DNA from: Bugulina stolonifera
Taxonomy: Eukaryota; Bryozoa; Gymnolaemata; Cheilostomatida; Bugulidae
Direction of reading: 5' to 3'
DNA: 64,000 nucleotides
Assembly: GCA_935421135.1 (NCBI GenBank)
Contig: OW285191.1
Coordinates: 11,969,700 to 12,033,699, forward strand
Shown here: positions 24,301-34,943 of the stretch, one piece after another
Numbering within the stretch: position 1 is the first letter of the stretch
How the letters are laid out: each line of letters opens with the position of its first letter
Notes under the pieces: model-generated
Database searches by the model: none
Told to the model about the DNA's origin: nothing
What the model saw: only the letters and a program-made list of their open reading frames with translations
Translations under genes and position numbers: made by a program

Positions 24301-26449
24301 GGGGTCTTTAGGGTAGCAGACATAATCACTTGAGGGCGCGCAGCGCACTGGCGGAGCAGGTCCGGGAGGGGTGCGTGAGCGCCCTCCCGGAAATTGGAAA
24401 CTTTATCAAAATTAGACACTGAAATGGTGCAAGATCCAAGAACTTCAGGTTAAAATATGGTCCAAGATCTCAAGGTAAAATATGGTTCAATTAGTATTAT
24501 TATTATAACAGTAATCTGTAGGGGGCTCTATCAGTCTGAGGGACCCCCTGAAAGTTATGGTGGGGGGACTGCGTCCCCCCACGACACCCCCAACTTTGAT
24601 CACTGGTGTACATATATAGTGCTGAGTTTAATTGCTGCTGCTTATGCACACTTTATTGCATCAACACAGGTTAAAAGGAAAGGACGGGTGGTGCTGTACG
24701 ACCAGACGACCCCTTATAATGCTAGTGGAAAAAGTGAACTTCCGATACTAAGTGATAGTGCAGACACTCATGTGGATATGGGAGACATATTCAGGTGAAT
24801 TATATACATATAACTTGGGAACACGTAAAATAATAGATTATTAAAAGAATGATCTGATGTACATCACAATCATGTGCATGTACATGTTCATGGAGCAGTA
24901 CATGACTACATGTACACATGCTCATGGAACAGTGCATGACTACATGTAGCAGTACTGGCTACATATGAGCATGTACATGTAAACAGTACTTACTACATGT
25001 ACATGTTCATGTAACAGTATATATCTAGTATTAAATCTCAAACCATGCATTTGCACTTTCGCAACAAGAGAGATGAAGAGCCATAGCGGTATAGTGTTTG
25101 ACAGTACAACCCAATGCATTTAGGGTATGGGAACTTGTATGATTTTCCCATCATATTTCCTTCTCCCTTTCTCCCAGGGTAAAACCCACCCTACCCAACT
25201 GCAATGAGTCAGGATGTGCTTGCACAAAGAAGAACACAACTTCACATATGACCACCAAGGAATACATGCAGGCCGCTATAACTGAATAGTTGGGCTTTTT
25301 ATTTACCTGAAAATAGCAGTAGTAACAATGTAACTTTGTGTATAATTATGATTATCGTGCTACACATGTATGTTACAATTTGCAAATTTACTTAATAATA
25401 TGATAAAAAGTCAATGTGCAATGCACAATATGAAGATTATTATCAAGGAAATTTTGTACAATTTGTTTAGGGAGAGATTTCTCCCCCTGGCATATACAGA
25501 TCATGAGAAATGGGAGAAGGCACTTGGCAAACTTCACAGATGGGTTATGGATGGTAGACTAATAGTAAGTAGTTAGACTGAAATTATCTATCATTGCATC
25601 AACAGATTACACTACCCTTATTAATGTGATATATACATGTATTAGTATGTAACTACAATAGTTATTTAGTAATATGCTCTGGTAGTTTTCCACTAAAAAC
25701 TGCTACCTCAGGTGTGTTAGCTCATCCATATCCTTATGTCTGCCTAGCGTAGGGTAGTTGTGCTATAAATAGTGTATGTATTCGTACAAGTACATGTATA
25801 TAATGATGACGCTAATATAATAATGACAGAATAGAAGATTATTTATATTCTGTATACATTGAAAAAAACTACCTGCACAAAGTCACATGATAATGACTTC
25901 CTTCTAGAAACATCTTCTCTACATGTAAATACTCTACAGTCTACTCTATAGTCTATACTATACACTTAAAAGTAATGAATCAGCTGTCCCTTTGTTAGCT
26001 AGGGTTTAATAAGCTGCATACACGGTTTCCTTATACGTAAATAGATTATTTAGCAACCTTGCAATTTGTTACTAATCTAGTCTAGTCTAGTCTAATAATG
26101 TTCTTGTATTTTCCATAAGATAAAGATGCTGGGGGAAGAAAATACGAAACAATTCTAGCTTCTAGTCAACATTTTTATGTTCACATACTACTATACCATT
26201 ATTTTAATTTCAAGTTAAAAATTGGAATGACTTCGCAATGGTGCTTTATCCAACACATAACAACTTGCTAAATCTGACTTACATGTATGCAACTTTCTAC
26301 TGATATTATACAATGTATGGTTAACATTTGTTTAGGTGAAGGAATCAACCTACTGCGGCCTGGAAACCACAGGGATTGCCTTTTCTGACATGATGCATGG
26401 GAGAAACATCGGTGCCACTGTAGTTAAGGTGTCGGAGATGGCCAAGTAG
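21370..26449 (+). CDS. PTGR2: Prostaglandin reductase 2-like (zinc-independent MDR family; 8 exons, 365 aa)
   Basis: Exons: 21370-21424, 21930-22045, 22177-22392, 23161-23328, 23735-23944, 24670-24794, 25471-25564, 26336-26449. In vertebrates this cytosolic enzyme reduces the 13,14 double bond of 15-keto-prostaglandins with NADPH. Visible features are an N-terminal GroES-like half with RPENFSYRKCDYP and RTLYICMDSAMRCRMNE (human: RTLYLSVDPYMRCRMNE), and a Rossmann half with VGAYGSITGQ at about 176-185, followed by ILGCSNVVGIC and CPAGVNIFIDNY. A conserved RERFLPLAY and a final GLETTGIAFSDMMHGRNIGATVV also match. The zinc-binding cysteines of classical alcohol dehydrogenases are absent, as expected. 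Human PTGR2 has 351 residues. Intron 3 holds a SINE and intron 5 a hAT-like element. A candidate AATAAA is at 26913-26918. The alternative is a closely related enone reductase (PTGR1). Confidence 0.92.
22577..22821 (+). mobile_element. tRNA-derived SINE, copy 1
   Basis: It begins GGTGGCCGAGTGGTCTAGCG, the head of a class II (Leu/Ser-like) tRNA with an A box. GGGTTCGAGTCCCGCC (B box) follows about 70 bases on, after a hairpin CTTGCAG...CTGCAAG that looks like a long variable arm. After the tRNA part comes a non-tRNA body (GGTTTTCGTCCCGAAG...) and a tail of ATT repeats. A full second copy in opposite orientation lies at 38345-38566; the two align end to end, except for about 25 bases near the tail found only here. 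It lies in intron 3 of PTGR2. Confidence 0.85.
24272..24605. mobile_element. hAT-like non-autonomous element with perfect 8-bp target duplication
   Basis: The left end is CAGTGGTCA and the right end TGATCACTG, matching the widespread hAT terminus CAGTGG. Both sides are flanked by the identical octamer GTGTACAT (24264-24271 and 24606-24613). The 334-base interior is GC-rich relative to its surroundings, with C and G runs near the ends, and encodes nothing I can support. It sits in PTGR2 intron 5. Confidence 0.85.
24875..25022. repeat. Degenerate tandem repeat rich in ACATGTACATGT
   Basis: About four imperfect copies of a roughly 40-base unit containing CATGTTCATGGAGCAGTACATGACTA-like blocks, split here as CATGTTCATGGAGCAGTA and CATGACTACATGTA. 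It is the densest local cluster of the TACATGTA palindrome in the window. It lies in PTGR2 intron 6. Confidence 0.6.
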
Positions 26450-27156
26450 CTTTACATTGACATTCTATGGATCTTACATTTATAAATTTAAATGTTTGAT
26501 CACTATGGATTGCTAGGAATACAGTATTAGTTACTTGTGAACAGAAATTCTTATTCTCTTGTACAATGGAAACACGAAGCAACATGCTTGTGCAGAAGGT
26601 GAACTACTAAATATGATATGTTTAATTATTTTCTAATTCTTTCAACTTGTGTTTTGTTGTCAAGAGAAGGGCTGACTTTGGTTGGTGAAAAACTCAAATC
26701 ATGCTAAACTTATTCTAAAGGCAAAAAATTAGGGATAAATTACTAATAACATTTCCAGTAAACAATGTTGTAAGTAACATTTCCACTCAGATACATGTAG
26801 AATACCCTATAAACAGACATATAAACTTGTACTCTTCAGTAAGGAACAGTAAAATATATAATTTTGGAAAGGAATGATGCAATCTGTGTGCATTAGAAGA
26901 TAGTCTGCTGTAAATAAAATACACTGTACATGCCAAGTGTCATTGATGTTTATTTTGCGATATGCATAGGTTGAACCTGATTGGCTGTCTGCCTTTTCAT
27001 TAGGACATACTGGGATTTTCCCAGTCTCATAGTTATATCCTTGTACAGTGAACGCAAACGTAGCTCTAAGTTGCCTATATAAATGAGTTAACACATACAC
27101 CCATAGCATTTGAACAGAGCACATATCAGCATTGCAAGGTAAAGCTAGTACTAGTT
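26450..27156 (+). promoter_or_regulatory. PTGR2 3' flank and promoter of the intronless gene, with TATA box
   Basis: AATAAA at 26913-26918 may end PTGR2. TATATAAA at 27076-27083 lies 74 bases before the next start codon, so transcription from about 27107-27115 would give a 5' UTR of only some 45 bases. No intron signal separates the box from the ATG. Confidence 0.55.
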
Positions 27157-28236
27157 ATGGATAAGCTACGTAAAGTACTACAAAGAAAGAAATTGTCATA
27201 CTACAGATTGGACAGTGACAACGAAATAGAAGGCAGGTTTGGAGAGCTGTCAACTGCTTGGGCGTGGAGGAAACCTCAAGTAAAATACAAAGACCACCCA
27301 TTTCAGTCTAGCATACAAGAACGTACTTCAGATGAGATTTATGGACACGAGATATCACACAGTGATTTGGAGAGATTAAGAGAAGCCATGGCATGGTCTC
27401 CTGATGTCACAACTAGGATGGTAGCTACACATCGATGTAGAAACAGGAGTATAAATCAAACTTCTTATAATGATGTTAACAACACTAGTCAATTGACCAA
27501 TGGGAGCCGACACGAGGGATGTCTCACAATGATAGATATTGAAGAAGAAAACAGAAAGAACTCGTTCATAGCAAAGCAAAGTAACCTGAATATCTTAGAT
27601 CAAGAACAAGACTTCAACAAAACTTCCATTATCAGGAACACAACTCCTTCATCTGACACCTCAACTGAATTGGTCAGCAATGAACCACTTGTCACCTCCG
27701 GTTCAAATAGTTTACTAAAGACACAAAACACCTCATGTTGCGGAAACAAACAAAATGATCTCCATTCTGTATTCAATGATTTGACTGTTCCTCTTCAAGG
27801 GCAACCAGTGCACCACTTGAATGGTAGACTAGGACTAGATATTTACGATGAATGGCAACGGGCACTTGATAAAGAGGCAGATGCTAGAAAACCTCAGAGA
27901 AGAGTATTTGTAAGTTTAGCACTCCGATGCAAAGAAAGAGGTGCTGCCGAATCTCGCTTAAATAGGCTGAATGCTTCCCCCCATCAACAAGAGTTATATG
28001 GGGAGATAAGTCATCAATCTTCTGAGCATTATTCAGTTGATCAAAGATATGCAACAGAAGAGACCTACACTGGCAATACATTAGTCTTTTACCCAATTAT
28101 ATATCAACAGTTATTGTTTGCAAAGCACAGTCGGAGAAGTGTGTGGAAGTCAGATGTAAATAACCGAGCTACTTTTCTCAGTCGGGACGAGTTATATGCA
28201 GAAGGCAGTGCTAATGCTTATTGTGTTCCTTATTAA
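27157..28236 (+). CDS. Intronless protein of unknown family (359 aa)
   Basis: A single uninterrupted reading frame starts at GTTATGG (good context) and ends in TAA. I do not recognise the family. The N-terminus is basic (KLRKVLQRKK, residues 3-12), followed by a Tyr/Asp segment (YYRLDSDNE), a Trp-containing stretch (TAWAWRKPQ), and a charged helix-like segment HSDLERLREAMAW near residue 70. The middle (about 120-220) is rich in Asn, Ser and Thr and looks disordered. A second ordered block, DEWQRALDKEADARKPQRRV, lies around 230-250. There is no signal peptide or membrane segment. ATTAAA (28494) and AATAAA (28691) follow the stop. Every other long gene here has several introns, so a retrocopy or a lineage-specific gene is possible. 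Its length, TATA box and clean frame argue for a real gene. Confidence 0.65.
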   Translation: MDKLRKVLQRKKLSYYRLDSDNEIEGRFGELSTAWAWRKPQVKYKDHPFQSSIQERTSDEIYGHEISHSDLERLREAMAWSPDVTTRMVATHRCRNRSINQTSYNDVNNTSQLTNGSRHEGCLTMIDIEEENRKNSFIAKQSNLNILDQEQDFNKTSIIRNTTPSSDTSTELVSNEPLVTSGSNSLLKTQNTSCCGNKQNDLHSVFNDLTVPLQGQPVHHLNGRLGLDIYDEWQRALDKEADARKPQRRVFVSLALRCKERGAAESRLNRLNASPHQQELYGEISHQSSEHYSVDQRYATEETYTGNTLVFYPIIYQQLLFAKHSRRSVWKSDVNNRATFLSRDELYAEGSANAYCVPY

Positions 28237-29175
28237 CCAAACATTTGCAATACTACAACGACGCAATATAGCAGATTTTTAGTCAATCTTATGCCAGTCA
28301 TTATTACTAACATTAGTAATAGTTATAGTGAAATGTTGGCATATAAATGATGTGTACTAAGTACAGATTTACAACTAATAATACAGATGTGACATGTGAT
28401 AGCACTTACTATTTGAAACAGTACTTTACAAGTGCAAGTACACATTTAACAGTGAGTTCACCATTATTGATACTTTTATGTTATTCACTAGACATTAAAT
28501 ATTGTGTAAAATATATGAATGTAATTTTAAAGGTGTCATGGATTTTTAATGATTACCTTTCAAAGAAGTTAAATATATATTACATTATATATGCACCATA
28601 TTATATTATAATATTTATTGCAATACAAACACCAATATAAAATTAGATAAATTACATCTTTGGTTTTGCATGAAATTGATAGTATCGCTGAATAAAATAT
28701 AATGTGAATAACGCTGCAAGATAATAAATTTTTATAAAAATAAACAAGGAATAAGATATATTATCCAATTATCAACAACTAAAAACCAAAAACATTACAT
28801 AGGAAAATAATGATTGTGGGCCAATGCAGCAAAATAATATAATGTCACAAAATAATCACAATACTCAGCTATGGAACCAAGGCCAGGCAACACATGGGTA
28901 AACACCTGGGCTCCATTCTTTCGATGGGAAAGAAGACAACTTCAAGGTATGATCATATAGTGCATGGCTAAATACTATTAAGTGCAATTTTTTTCCATAA
29001 TGATAGGGATCTCATTGGGTAGCAGCAAGTTCTCCCATGAACATAGCTTCATAGAGTGAAAATTTTGTATTCCAAACAAACATTTCTTATATAAATAATC
29101 AGTTGCTATGGAAACAATCAGTGATCTCTATTATGTTACCAAACAGTTACCGGAAAGGAAGACAATTCTAGAAAG
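28237..29175. other. AT-rich intergenic region
   Basis: Very AT-rich sequence with poly(A) signals for the intronless gene (28494, 28691). GAAGACAACTTC near 28932 is one arm of the recurring hairpin motif described in the findings. No gene is visible. Confidence 0.4.
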
Positions 29176-32100
29176 CTATCTACCAGAGAGATAATTGACA
29201 TCACATACCACCATCTTGTCAAGAATTGAACCAATCAGAAGCTTCTTCTTAGTATAAATAGCGACACTGGATGCCTGGATGAGAGAAGTATCATCTACGA
29301 ACACAGATTCTACATCTGCAACACCTGACGGGTCCTTCACTCTTATTATCTAAAGTATAGCAGGATAAACGTCATGAGTACAGGACTAATTAGTGCTACG
29401 ATCACATCATTCTCAACATTCACAGTACAATTCAAATTAAAAAAACAGTCAACTTACACTAATTGTTGTAAAATTATGAGTTTGCTTTTAGAATAAAACT
29501 TCACCGAAATGTCAACTGAGATTTCAAACTTGTAACTATAATACTTAGTATCCTGGGTAGTCGATGACTGACCCTTTGTCAAGCATCACGTTGTTGATTA
29601 CCACTAGTAAGACCTATGCACAATGTCTACTTTATAATGTAATAGTCTGATGAGATTAGCTAGGCTTAGACAAGCAGCAGACATTCAGGTCTCTGGGGAC
29701 AAGTGTGGCCTCTATACGACAACAAACTTACAAAAATAAGCACATTTAAATGATTGTAATAATAATGTAATAACTAACTGTAGATGAGCACTTATTGTTG
29801 AGAAAGCCATCAAAATATTGTATGACTTCTATGGACCGAGGCTGACATCCTACCCACAAGTCTCCAGCGGAGTCAATCTTTAGATTATCGATACTACCGA
29901 TCTCTATAGGTATGGTCTACAACAGGTGGGAGAAAGGTTAAGGTTACAAAAAGATGGTTCCCATGAACAAGAAAAATTCCACCGCTGAAGGAAACTAACA
30001 GACAAGAAAATACTTATGGGTTACTGGCAATTCTTATCTCTAAAGGCTCGGTTATACCAGAGGTAGAACGACTCCGTGATTTGTTGGCGCGGCTCTATAG
30101 GTAATGTGTAGTATAAGTCCACCAGTGACCTTGATTAATATCTAACCAATAACCAAAGCTGATTTCTATAAATCTATATAATCGGAGGCGGTGTATCTAA
30201 TATACGTCATGTAGACCGATCACAACAGTGCCCCATGACGTCAAGGACTGAAAAAACTAACATGATTGTTGGTCTTTGCAAAGCCGGACAAATGGTGCGC
30301 CAATTTGCTCTAGAATGAAGACCAGTCGGCCGAAAATGAACAATCTGCTTCTCATTTAGCCGAAGCTTGGCAGTTTTTTATAACTCTTGTAATGTTACCA
30401 ATTCATCGCCCAAGCATAGCGATAAAAGTACATACAAACTAAGCATGTCTAAGATAGATATGTAATTCCAATAAGGTGAAATGCTGACCTACAGTACATT
30501 CCACCCCATTGAATGCAATGGTACTACAATGACTGTAATAATATATCTTAAGGAATTTGATGCAGTATGCAAAATAATTAAGGACACATATTACTATCAA
30601 TAAATAGTACAGTTAGTTACCTTGTGTTTCCTGAGCGTATTATCCAAGTTGGTCGTGTATACCTGTATACCTTCTTTAGTAGCTACATAAATGTACCTAC
30701 AGCGTCAATAGCACAACTATTCATAATCAGCAGTACCACCTCAGATAAAAAGATATTAAATGTGTTTGTTAACAGACATTGACAGAAGTGAGATATGTAT
30801 ATCATCCTATAATATTCCATACAAGCTATTGTATTAGTCAATGAAATTTCACCACGTCACAGATTGCAAGTAATAGGTAAAGTAATGGGAGCTCCCAACT
30901 CACTTGCCATCTCCAGTTACGCCATTAGCTAGTAGCAACCCGCTGACAGCTGTCGAGTACATGTCACCACTGACATGGACTACATTAGCCCATGGCAGAT
31001 AGAGCAGGAACTCAGCAAACAACCACAGGTCATTCTCCCCAAATCTAGTATGCACCATGTTGGTGACATAGAAGTTATCCTCTCCTACCACATACACACT
31101 GTTGAGACTAAAACATAGACAAGATAGAATAATGTAGACACAGGTGTAACAGTTGAATAATACACATGGTGTATAAATATAAACTAGGTACCGAAGACAT
31201 CAATGGTGTATTAGTACATAATTATATTACTTTCTGAAGAGTTCAGGGTGCTCGTAAACCTTTGTTAGAGTAAGGGTTGTCTCCCCATCGTACAGAAACC
31301 GGGCTACTACTTCTGGCTTGTGAAGTATAACATACACAGACACCGAACCTAAAAATGAATTTGAATACATGTTGGTCTATGATTATGACTCTTTCTTTTG
31401 ATTGATGCAAAAGATGAGGGATCCTTAATAACTACTCTTTACTGGAGACTCATCAGCAAAAGGCACCCAAAGTCGCAAAATCTACACTCAACGGCTATGT
31501 AATTCCAAGATCAAGGACTCGACCTATCTTACAAAAATACTAGCACATATACTAACAATACATGTATGCTACCAGCCATAGCCTATAACGATATAACCAA
31601 GCACATGTTTATACTGACTCACTGTTTTCATGCACCCAATGATGGATGCCATGAGGCTGAAAGTGGGCATCTGCTGGCCAACCTTGGATAGTAAGTTTCT
31701 GCACTGAAGCGTAACCTTTATTTGTGTCCATGACATAGATTGCTCCTATAGCCTGTGATTTGGTGTAGTCAAACTTCACCTTTATACCCTGTTATATAGG
31801 CAAAACAATAACCTTGCAAAACAGTATCTTACGATGAATTAACAACAGATACAAAACAATAAGAATAGCTATTATCTATGCTCTAAAATACACAATGTAG
31901 TTACATTCGAAATAATGTGGAGTCGTGTTCTCTATATGATACAGTTGCAGCTAAATCTTTTTTTGAAGTAATCTTCTCTCACCCAACTAAGAGAGGACAA
32001 CTTCCAATATAAATATGTAACATGCGTACTCAAAACACAGAAAGTCAAATAAGATTTAGAGGCAGCCAACACTTACAGAGGTTATTAGAACTTTCCCATT

Positions 32101-33703
32101 AGGTAGCAAAGCCATGTCTTCAGACCCATAGGTGCCTGTAAGCATGGAATGTCAGAGTGAATTCTTGCTAGTAGGTGGCACACATTGGTTCACAAGAAAC
32201 CAGTGTAACAGCAATGGAATGTCATAAACTTTCACCTATTATGCTGGAATACGGAATAAACAGGTATGGTATCCTAAAATTAAATTAAACATCAACTGTA
32301 CATATATCTAACCAGTGATAACTACAACAGAAATAGCTATAAGTACTCAACTAGTAAGTGTGATGAATGCAAATACTTACTAAATCCCTCGACTACTTGG
32401 CAATCCCCAGGATAGTGCTTTAATAGAGCGTTACCATAACTCTGAATCATATAGCTATGAGAGAGAACAGTAAAAATGATGTAATAATTAAATTCAGGTA
32501 AAATATACTCTGGTGTTGGCATAACTTTCAATGCTATATAAGTACGATGGTATAAAAATTAAAGTATGATACATGTTTCTGGGATGTGCTGTCAGTCAAC
32601 GTTGGCAATTTCTGTACCAAGAAAGGAGCTGTATTTGTCTGCTCTTGAATCGTGACAGACAGCAGGTACTAAATTACCCATTTAACTACAATGAAGAGCT
32701 TTATCTCGCAAGATGCAAACTTTGAACCAAGTAGGCTAGATTTGTTATCTGAAGGAATCTAAATGTGTATCAAACAACTGTGGAGACAACTGAAACGACA
32801 GAGCCTTCATCATGAGTAGCCTATGAACAATAAGTATAAAACGATTACCATAGTCCTAAAGGTAGGAAATGCGGAAGCGTTGTGGTGACACTGGTGAATC
32901 GGCTTGACTATCTTGCTCACCAAATGTTTGTGCTGTGCCTGCAGAGGTTTTTCAGCAATCTTCAGCTGACAATTGGCTAATAAATGATCTAATCTTTTAC
33001 ACATAAGTCACAAGTCTTGCTTTCTTTCTCAGTTTGCTAGTGTTACCATTTGACTGATAAATCGTTTACCTCGTATTTGCCTAGAGTAAGCATACTTCGC
33101 ATAGTATAATAGTCATAAATAGTGTTGATCTTGAATGATGACGTTTACTTTATATATATTATTATTCTATTTGCATATTATGGTCTATACTTTACCACTC
33201 TTAGGTCAAGGAATAAGATGCCTTGTTCCATTTGGCTACAAAAGGCTAAAGTTCTTCAAGTGAGTGACATTACTGATTATATAACAATACAATTAATCAA
33301 TTATTACAAAAATTACATTGATTATCATTATCATAATCCTATTATATTTAGTTTATAACCAGTTTAAACAATACAAGTGAGCAAGTACTCCTCGGTGATG
33401 CCATAGTATCCTGAAACTAATTAGATTTTACTGTTAGTAAGCCTAATTAAATTAGTAATTATTATACATTGTATAATCATAATTACTAAATTAGTATTAA
33501 ATTATAAAATTATATTAGTATACAAATGTAATTATTAATTTTTTATTTTTTATTTATAGGACTACTAACTATTACTATAGAATTAAATGAATCCAGTGAG
33601 TATGAGTATAGCTTTACTGTTGGTTTACTTACAAGACACTTGCAAAGTGCTGGATCAAAACAGCCGAAAACGTGACAAGCAATATTTTCAAATATACGTT
33701 CAT
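29176..33703 (-). CDS. Paraoxonase-like lactonase, gene B of a tandem pair (9 exons, 359 aa)
   Basis: Exons in transcript order: 33703-33633, 32454-32381, 32135-32077, 31788-31623, 31348-31231, 31107-30904, 30696-30621, 29916-29779, 29349-29176. The family consists of calcium-dependent six-bladed propeller lactonases/arylesterases, secreted or membrane-anchored by an uncleaved N-terminal helix. Exon 1 encodes MNVYLKILLVTFSAVLIQHF, a hydrophobic anchor. Family landmarks are GSEDM (calcium ligands), FQPHGI (H115 of human PON1), VILH (H134), NLNSV (N168, with Ser in place of D169), LANGVTGDGK (N224), SIDNLKID (D269-N270), WVGCQ (Gln where PON1 has H285), and the paired cysteines in PGDCQ and VVCDV. 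All exon lengths except exon 4 equal those of gene A, so the two arose by tandem duplication. Activity and substrate cannot be read from sequence. Confidence 0.9.
30148..30300. repeat. Dispersed repeat, copy 1 (shared with 63283-63411)
   Basis: AACCAATAACCAAAGC, GATTTCTA, TATATAATCG and, after a gap, GTTGGTCTTTGCAAAGCCG recur in the same order at 63283-63411. No terminal repeats or coding sequence could be defined. It lies in the intron between exons 7 and 8 of paraoxonase gene B. Confidence 0.55.
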
Positions 33704-34943
33704 CTTTCTCTAGTGCACATACATGTATGTACCACATACAAATTTGCTTCATACACAGGATTTTGTAAAATCGGGTGACCAAGTGCAAATGAAATGAAAT
33801 CACTATGCCCCTAAGAAGTGTAGACTGTTGATACAAACAGTCACCGGGGACATGCTGAAATCCTCTCGATAACAACAACTGAGGCCAAACACACGCTAAA
33901 CTACAGCATTGACCAATGTGCACCGTAGCAGTATTTGAGCGCGAAAAGTTAAATGAATACCATATACATAATGTACAACAGCACAATATACATGTAATTG
34001 TGCTAACAATAACTAGCGCTGATACATAACTGTGAGCATAATTTGCTATCAAAGTAATAATTTTACAACAATGATAGTTTATTAGAAAGGAATAGTCATA
34101 ATGAAAGACATGCATTCATTTATATACATTGGTTTCAGGCAAGTTTTGAGTTAAAAACTCGTATATAAATATATATATATGCAGCAGCTGATGCCAATGG
34201 CGTCCAAGTACTAGTTTCTGCAGTAACAGGTGTTTACTGTAAGTGTCTTTTTATATTACAGTCTACCATTAGAATAAAATAATTATACAAATGGACAGCC
34301 TTGTGATATGAACAAAATATTATTATTGTAATGATGCTATACAAACGTCACATAGTACTAATTGATCATGTAGGAACACATTGGTTAGGTCGGGTCAATC
34401 AACAGCATAAATAAAAAATAATATAAATTATTACAAATGACCAGCTAAAATTATAGAATTCCTCAGACAATCCAGTGTAAAGTGTACACAGCCTACACGT
34501 ACATGTATATGGAATTAACTAATAGCAAAGCAGTGTAAATGTTGGAACGTAAATGTGAACAATGACAATACTTTCCCGGGCAGTAGGCCTACAAGTTCCC
34601 TTGGGCTAGAGACTAGAGTTCAGCTTAATAGAAGATGAACCGTGAATTCACTCAAAATATCAGAAAACATCTCTCAAATAATTTAAAAGCCTGACTCATA
34701 TTCCTTTAGGAATTGTCTGAAAATTATGTTTGAAAAAATTGTCCATATGCCACACTAGCAGTAGACGGAAAATGCATACAGATGTGTTAATCTTTGTGTA
34801 AATAGTAGCAACCATTAGTCAAATTTGGTAAAAAATCTAAGCCCATCTGTGTTTATAAAAAAATCTCCAATAAAACTTTGAAAAAGAAAACACGAAAGAT
34901 CAAATACATTTGAATTAGAATTAGAACAATATCATAGTAGAAC
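33704..34943. other. Spacer between the two paraoxonase genes
   Basis: The region holds the 3' end of gene A and the promoter of gene B, both on the minus strand. It is AT-rich, with a TA-rich run at about 34163-34181. I see no further gene. A 190-codon minus-strand open frame that overlaps it is explained by exon 1 of gene B in another frame. Confidence 0.4.

Noticed and set aside
24457..24798. Open frame of 113 codons as a separate protein
   Set aside because: It is a read-through of the hAT-like element and intron into PTGR2 exon 6.
29640..29665. CTGATGAGA as a second hammerhead core
   Set aside because: No stem II, GAAA or pairing arms follow. The same applies to CTGATGAG on the minus strand near 31447 and 36825.
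33061..33130. Alternative first exon for paraoxonase gene B
   Set aside because: The short frame ends at GTAAAC in phase 0, whereas exon 2 needs two bases from exon 1. The exon at 33633-33703 has the right phase, the same length as in gene A and a similar peptide.
33543..34115. Minus-strand open frame of 190 codons with hydrophobic stretches
   Set aside because: It overlaps paraoxonase gene B exon 1 (33633-33703) in a different frame and has no homology or splice support of its own.
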